A stretch of DNA of 9,502 nucleotides from Chlorobiales bacterium (GTDB lineage: Bacteria > Bacteroidota > Chlorobiia > Chlorobiales > Chlorobiaceae): NCBI GenBank assembly GCA_022360415.1, contig JAKSDB010000410.1, forward strand, positions 1 to 9,502. Reading direction: 5' to 3'. Shown in pieces: positions 6,951 through 9,502 of this stretch; the stretch's first letter is position 1, and each line of letters begins with the position of its first letter. Position numbers and translations under genes: made by a program. Under the pieces are notes generated by a model. That model saw nothing but the letters and a program-made list of their open reading frames with translations. It was not told where the DNA came from and did not search any database.

Positions 6951-6978
6951 AATATATAACCTAAATTGATCGTTTCAA
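6951..6978 (-). promoter_or_regulatory. Predicted promoter of the hydratase operon
   Basis: On the minus strand, TTGAAA (6973-6978) and TATATT (6951-6956) are 16 nt apart, the same -10 and spacing as the promoter predicted for the pump operon. The leader to ATG 6872 would be about 70 nt. Confidence 0.5.
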
Positions 6979-7051
6979 ATTGTCCTTGTTCAGTCTGCCT
7001 TCACACTTTCGTTAACGTTTCGAATTCCCTCCGCAAATCTCCTCCCAAGCA

Positions 7052-7081
7052 TTGTTTTTATCCTTGTGTTTTTACTATTAT
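7052..7081 (+). promoter_or_regulatory. Possible promoter of the radical SAM gene
   Basis: TTGTTT (7052-7057) and TATTAT (7076-7081) are 18 nt apart, a weak -35 with a good -10. Initiation would fall near 7088, just before a perfect palindrome and about 110 nt upstream of ATG 7199. The surrounding DNA is T-rich, so chance matches are easy. Confidence 0.35.
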
Positions 7082-7094
7082 ACAGGTCAAACAA

Positions 7095-7111
7095 GTCTGC
7101 TGTCAGCAGAC
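7095..7111. repeat. Perfect 8-bp inverted repeat in the leader of the radical SAM gene
   Basis: GTCTGCTG (7095-7102) and CAGCAGAC (7104-7111) are exact reverse complements around a single T. As RNA this is a GC-rich 6-bp stem with a 5-nt loop; as DNA it is a compact dyad suited to a dimeric regulator. No T-run follows, so it is not a terminator. A second, looser pair, CTTGGC/GCCAAG (7140-7145 and 7169-7174), lies further along the leader. Confidence 0.6.
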
Positions 7112-7198
7112 AGGTTGTATTCGGCATGTATCAAGCACACTTGGCCGGCGCCTATGCCCTGATAATACGCCAAGCCAAAAATCTGTTTTTTCAAGCGA

Positions 7199-8614
7199 AT
7201 GTTCACGTCAGCAGGCACTTCAGATACATCGGTAAAACCCCTTAAAATCCTGTTGGTAGCGCCGAAAGGTAAGAAGGATTCCAAATCAAACCAGAAGCCG
7301 CTTTTTCATATGGCCCTCGGGGTCCTTGTCAGCATCACGCCCCCTGAGCATGAGATAGAAATTATCGATGAGCATTTCGGAGATACCGTCAATTACGATG
7401 CCGACTATGACCTTGTCGGAATTACTGCACGAACGATCGACGCGACACGAGCTTATGAAATAGCCGACAACTTCAGGAAAAAGGGCAGAAAGGTTATTCT
7501 GGGGGGCATCCATCCCTCGTTCAATCCCGATGAAGCCGCACAGCATGCCGACACAATTGTCTGCGGCGAAGCAGAAAACATGTGGGGAACGGTATTGGAG
7601 GACGCGGCAAACAATCGCCTCAAACCGTACTACAACGCAAAGGACTTTCCTCCTGTCAAAAAAATCGCTCCCCTTGACTACAAGAGGATCGCCAAAGCAT
7701 CCCTCAGGGAAAAAGTCGACACAACCAAATCCATTCCTATCTACATCACCAGAGGATGCCCTTATAACTGTTCGTTTTGCGTCACTCCGAACTTTACAGG
7801 AAAACTCTACCGAACCCAGAAACCCGAAGACCTTAAAGCACAGATAGCAGAAGCAAAAGAAGCTTTTTTCAAGAGAAACGGAACTTCGGCCAAGCCGTGG
7901 TTCATGCTGTGCGACGAAAACCTGGGAATTAATAAAAAACATCTCTGGGAAGCCCTCGACATGCTCAAGGAGTGCGATATCATGTTCAGTGTCTTCCTGA
8001 GCATGAATTTTCTCGAGGACGACGAAACGGTACAAAAACTTGTTGAAGCCGGGTGTTTCATGGCGTTGGTCGGGATTGAATCCATCAAGAAAAGCAATCT
8101 CGAAGCGTACAACAAATCTCATGTCAACACGCCTGAAAAAATCATAGAAATCATTGACCGCTGCAGAAAAGCAGGACTTAATGTACAGGGTAACTTCCTC
8201 ATCAACCCGAATCTGGACAATTACGACGACATGAAAGATCTTGTAGACTTTATCAGCAAGAACAATATCTTCATGCCGATCATGCAGATCATCACCCCGT
8301 ACCCCGGCACAAGCATGTATAAGGAATACAAGGAAAAGGGGCTGATTACCGACGAAGACTGGGAAAAGTACAATGCAATAAACGTTGTGATCCGCTCACC
8401 GCATTATGACCCAGTTGAATTCCAGTACAAGTTCATGCAAACTTACTATAAGGCTTATTCCTTGAAAAACATCATCAACAGGATCACGCACAATCCTCAT
8501 CCACTCATGAGTTTTGTCACCAGCTTTGCTTTCAGAAAAAACATTCAGGAACTGCTGCAGACTTTTGAAATAGAACATGGGCTGAAACGCTCAAACAAGC
8601 TGAACATCTACTAA
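7199..8614 (+). CDS. bchQ: Cobalamin-type radical SAM bacteriochlorophyllide methyltransferase, probably BchQ
   Basis: The 471-residue enzyme belongs to the BchE-like B12-binding radical SAM group. Residues about 14-140 form a Rossmann-like cobalamin-binding domain (KILLVAPKG, IIDEHFGD, YDLVGITART, KVILGGIHPSFNPDEA, then the acidic IVCGEAE). The radical SAM core follows with the iron-sulfur motif CPYNCSFC (C187, C191, C194). MALVGIESIKKSNL and ITPYPGTSMYKEY are typical later motifs. Green sulfur bacteria use BchQ to methylate the C-8 side chain (C-8 position 2) and BchR to methylate C-12 (position 1) of antenna bacteriochlorophyll precursors. I choose BchQ because of the adjacent divergent hydratase, as recalled for Chlorobaculum tepidum. 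BchR, another BchE paralog or a BciD-like enzyme remain possible. ATG 7199 is the only ATG before the domain, but it has no good Shine-Dalgarno sequence and residues 1-12 look poorly constrained. Confidence 0.9.
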   Translation: MFTSAGTSDTSVKPLKILLVAPKGKKDSKSNQKPLFHMALGVLVSITPPEHEIEIIDEHFGDTVNYDADYDLVGITARTIDATRAYEIADNFRKKGRKVILGGIHPSFNPDEAAQHADTIVCGEAENMWGTVLEDAANNRLKPYYNAKDFPPVKKIAPLDYKRIAKASLREKVDTTKSIPIYITRGCPYNCSFCVTPNFTGKLYRTQKPEDLKAQIAEAKEAFFKRNGTSAKPWFMLCDENLGINKKHLWEALDMLKECDIMFSVFLSMNFLEDDETVQKLVEAGCFMALVGIESIKKSNLEAYNKSHVNTPEKIIEIIDRCRKAGLNVQGNFLINPNLDNYDDMKDLVDFISKNNIFMPIMQIITPYPGTSMYKEYKEKGLITDEDWEKYNAINVVIRSPHYDPVEFQYKFMQTYYKAYSLKNIINRITHNPHPLMSFVTSFAFRKNIQELLQTFEIEHGLKRSNKLNIY

Positions 8615-8628
8615 AGAGAATCACCATT

Positions 8629-8754
8629 ATGGAGTTTATCGCCGAATATACAACCATTATTGCACCCGCCGTTTTTTTTGTTTCCGGCATATTTATTGTC
8701 ATGCTTCTCAACAAGTTTATTGGAAAGCACAAGGCAGAGGACGGTGGCGGTTAA
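8629..8754 (+). CDS. Small 41-residue single-helix membrane protein
   Basis: The ORF starts 14 nt after the radical SAM stop codon, with AAAGAGA about 10 nt before its ATG. It encodes a short acidic start (MEFIAEY), one hydrophobic segment of about 20 residues (TTIIAPAVFFVSGIFIVMLL), and a basic then acidic tail ending KHKAEDGGG. That is the layout of a single-pass inner-membrane microprotein with its positive side after the helix. I do not recognise it. Position and ribosome site suggest translation from the same transcript as the radical SAM enzyme. Its short length keeps it from being certain. Confidence 0.6.
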   Translation: MEFIAEYTTIIAPAVFFVSGIFIVMLLNKFIGKHKAEDGGG

Positions 8755-8780
8755 TACAGGAAAAAGCTGTGATTTTGTAT

Positions 8781-8809
8781 TTGCGTAACGTTTGAAAATG
8801 TTTTAATTT
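8781..8809 (+). promoter_or_regulatory. Predicted promoter of the chlorosome protein gene
   Basis: TTGCGT (8781-8786) and TAATTT (8804-8809) are 17 nt apart. They lie in the 172-nt gap before the csm gene and would give a leader of about 110 nt. Confidence 0.45.
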
Positions 8810-8814
8810 TCAAA
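8791..8814. repeat. Perfect 9-bp inverted repeat across the csm promoter
   Basis: TTTGAAAAT (8791-8799) and ATTTTCAAA (8806-8814) are exact reverse complements around GTTTTA. The repeat covers part of the predicted spacer and the -10 element. It is AT-rich, and no T-run follows on either strand, so it fits an operator better than a terminator. Confidence 0.5.
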
Positions 8815-8825
8815 AAAATAATCTG

Positions 8826-8862
8826 TTGCCGGAGGTCGTCATCCTTGACCGGTTGCCGGCAA
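8826..8862 (+). other. Imperfect GC-rich hairpin in the csm leader RNA
   Basis: TTGCCGG (8826-8832) pairs with CCGGCAA (8856-8862), and inside it GGTC (8834-8837) pairs with GACC (8847-8850), with a 1-nt bulge on one side and 5 nt on the other. It would form near the 5' end of the predicted csm transcript and could stabilise an abundant mRNA. No terminator-like T-run follows immediately. Confidence 0.45.
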
Positions 8863-8926
8863 AGACAGCAAGCAAACAAAAGCTTTTTTCTCGTTTCTTC
8901 TTTTCAACTCTAAAACATTACACATC

Positions 8927-9154
8927 ATGTCAAACGGATCAAGCAACGATTTAGCAGGTGCAATCTCTGGTCTTGTAGAAACTGTTGCAAAACTTGGCCA
9001 GCAGCAGATTGAAGTTCTCAACAACGGTCTTCAGACCGTATCCGAGATGGTCGGCCCTCTCGGCAAAACCATGACAGATATGATGGGCAATATGGCAAAT
9101 ACCGTAAATCAGGTATTGCAGAACGTCTCATCGACTATCGGCGGCTCCAAGTAA
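8927..9154 (+). CDS. csmB: Chlorosome envelope protein, CsmB/CsmF family
   Basis: The 75-residue product is a small amphipathic protein of the chlorosome envelope, the lipid monolayer around the bacteriochlorophyll aggregates of green sulfur bacteria. The family pattern is visible: MSNG start, a Gly/Ala-rich first half (LAGAISGLVETVAKLGQQQ), GPLGKTMTDMMGNMANTVNQ, and the VLQNVSSTIGG C-terminus. Length matches CsmB (about 75 residues). CsmF is a close homolog of nearly the same length, so the B or F assignment is uncertain; I chose csmB on general resemblance. It has its own promoter-like element, a structured leader and a strong terminator, so it is probably a monocistronic, highly expressed unit. 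There is no clear Shine-Dalgarno sequence before the ATG (CATTACACATC precedes it), which is odd for an abundant protein. Confidence 0.88.
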   Translation: MSNGSSNDLAGAISGLVETVAKLGQQQIEVLNNGLQTVSEMVGPLGKTMTDMMGNMANTVNQVLQNVSSTIGGSK

Positions 9155-9175
9155 CATTATTTACCAGGAACGCAC

Positions 9176-9211
9176 AGCACCTTATGTTTTGCTGCATAAG
9201 GTGCTTTTTTT
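9176..9211 (+). terminator. Strong intrinsic terminator after the csm gene
   Basis: AGCACCTTATG (9176-9186) and CATAAGGTGCT (9195-9205) form a perfect 11-bp stem with an 8-nt loop, followed by an unbroken T-run (9205-9211). It begins 21 nt after the csm stop codon and separates that gene from the phosphotransferase gene. Confidence 0.95.
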
Positions 9212-9234
9212 ATTCCTGAACACTCCGCTTCACC

Positions 9235-9502
9235 ATGCCTTCCCCTCGCAACTATCTTCACTCCTTTTTTTCAGACACTGAACTCAGAACAATACACATT
9301 GAACCTATAACAGGAGATGCCTCGTCCAGGCAGTACTTCAGGGTCATCGCACAGGATAACACCTGTGTACTCTGCATCGACAAGGATTATACCATACACC
9401 CGACCGATCAGTATCCGTTTCTTGTCATACAGCATCTTTTCTCCTTGTGCTCCGTTCCGGTTCCGGCAGTCATCGGCAGCGACAAAAAAACGGGCGCTAT
9501 TC
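9235..9502 (+). CDS. Phosphotransferase of the aminoglycoside-kinase fold (AmgK-like), 5' part only
   Basis: The first 89 codons are inside the window and the rest lies beyond the right edge. Residues 22-37 (IEPITGDASSRQYFRV) match the glycine-rich start of the COG3178 phosphotransferases related to Ser/Thr kinases, whose best-known member AmgK phosphorylates N-acetylmuramate and N-acetylglucosamine in cell-wall recycling. The VLCIDKD strand (about 44-50) sits where the first ATP-binding strand should be, though the usual Met is Ile here. PFLVIQHLFSLCSVPVPAVIG (about 60-80) is the next conserved block. The substrate cannot be assigned. The gene follows the csm terminator by about 24 nt and has no clear Shine-Dalgarno sequence; the ATG is the first available in frame. 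Confidence 0.82.
   Translation, partial: MPSPRNYLHSFFSDTELRTIHIEPITGDASSRQYFRVIAQDNTCVLCIDKDYTIHPTDQYPFLVIQHLFSLCSVPVPAVIGSDKKTGAI

Noticed and set aside
7286..8122. 278-codon minus-strand ORF
   Set aside because: It is the antisense shadow of the radical SAM gene, which has the CPYNCSFC motif in the plus frame.
8791..8821. AT-rich inverted repeat followed by an A-run, considered as a terminator for the genes upstream of csm
   Set aside because: On the plus strand an A-run rather than a T-run follows, and on the minus strand the T-run precedes the stem. Neither orientation fits an intrinsic terminator.

Overview
The window looks like chromosomal DNA of a green sulfur bacterium (Chlorobi: Chlorobium, Chlorobaculum, Prosthecochloris or a relative). 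The evidence is a chlorosome envelope protein of the CsmB/CsmF type, a 3-vinyl bacteriochlorophyllide hydratase (BchF/BchV type) and a BchE-like cobalamin-type radical SAM enzyme (BchQ/BchR type) within about 3 kb. I found no tRNA, rRNA, CRISPR array, insertion sequence or phage gene.

Left half, minus strand (about 5271 down to 1): one compact operon. It begins with a 76-residue CsoR/RcnR/CstR-family repressor. Next come a TolC-type outer-membrane channel, a very short lipoprotein matching only the C-terminal part of an RND adaptor (membrane fusion protein), and an RND permease of at least 1047 residues that runs off the left edge. Gaps between genes are 22, 27 and 18 nt. A sigma70-like promoter and a GC-rich palindrome shaped like a CsoR/CstR operator lie upstream of the repressor, which suggests autoregulation of the whole pump operon. 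The repressor has Cys28 and Cys57 but Ser where copper-sensing CsoR has its ligand His. This resembles the persulfide sensor CstR, which would suit a sulfide-oxidising phototroph.

Middle (about 5272-6872): a plus-strand gene of unknown function (possibly DUF1997-like) converges on a minus-strand pair, the bacteriochlorophyllide hydratase and a small two-helix membrane protein.

Right half (about 6873-9502), plus strand: a divergent intergenic region carries promoter-like elements for both sides. It is followed by the radical SAM methyltransferase (probably bchQ), a previously uncounted 41-codon single-helix ORF 14 nt downstream, a csmB-like gene with its own promoter and structured leader, and a strong intrinsic terminator. 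The start of a kinase-fold phosphotransferase gene is cut by the right edge. BchV, BchQ and the Csm protein all serve the chlorosome: two enzymes tailor the antenna bacteriochlorophyll and the third lies in the chlorosome envelope. This stretch therefore reads as an antenna-assembly neighbourhood beside an apparently unrelated efflux operon.
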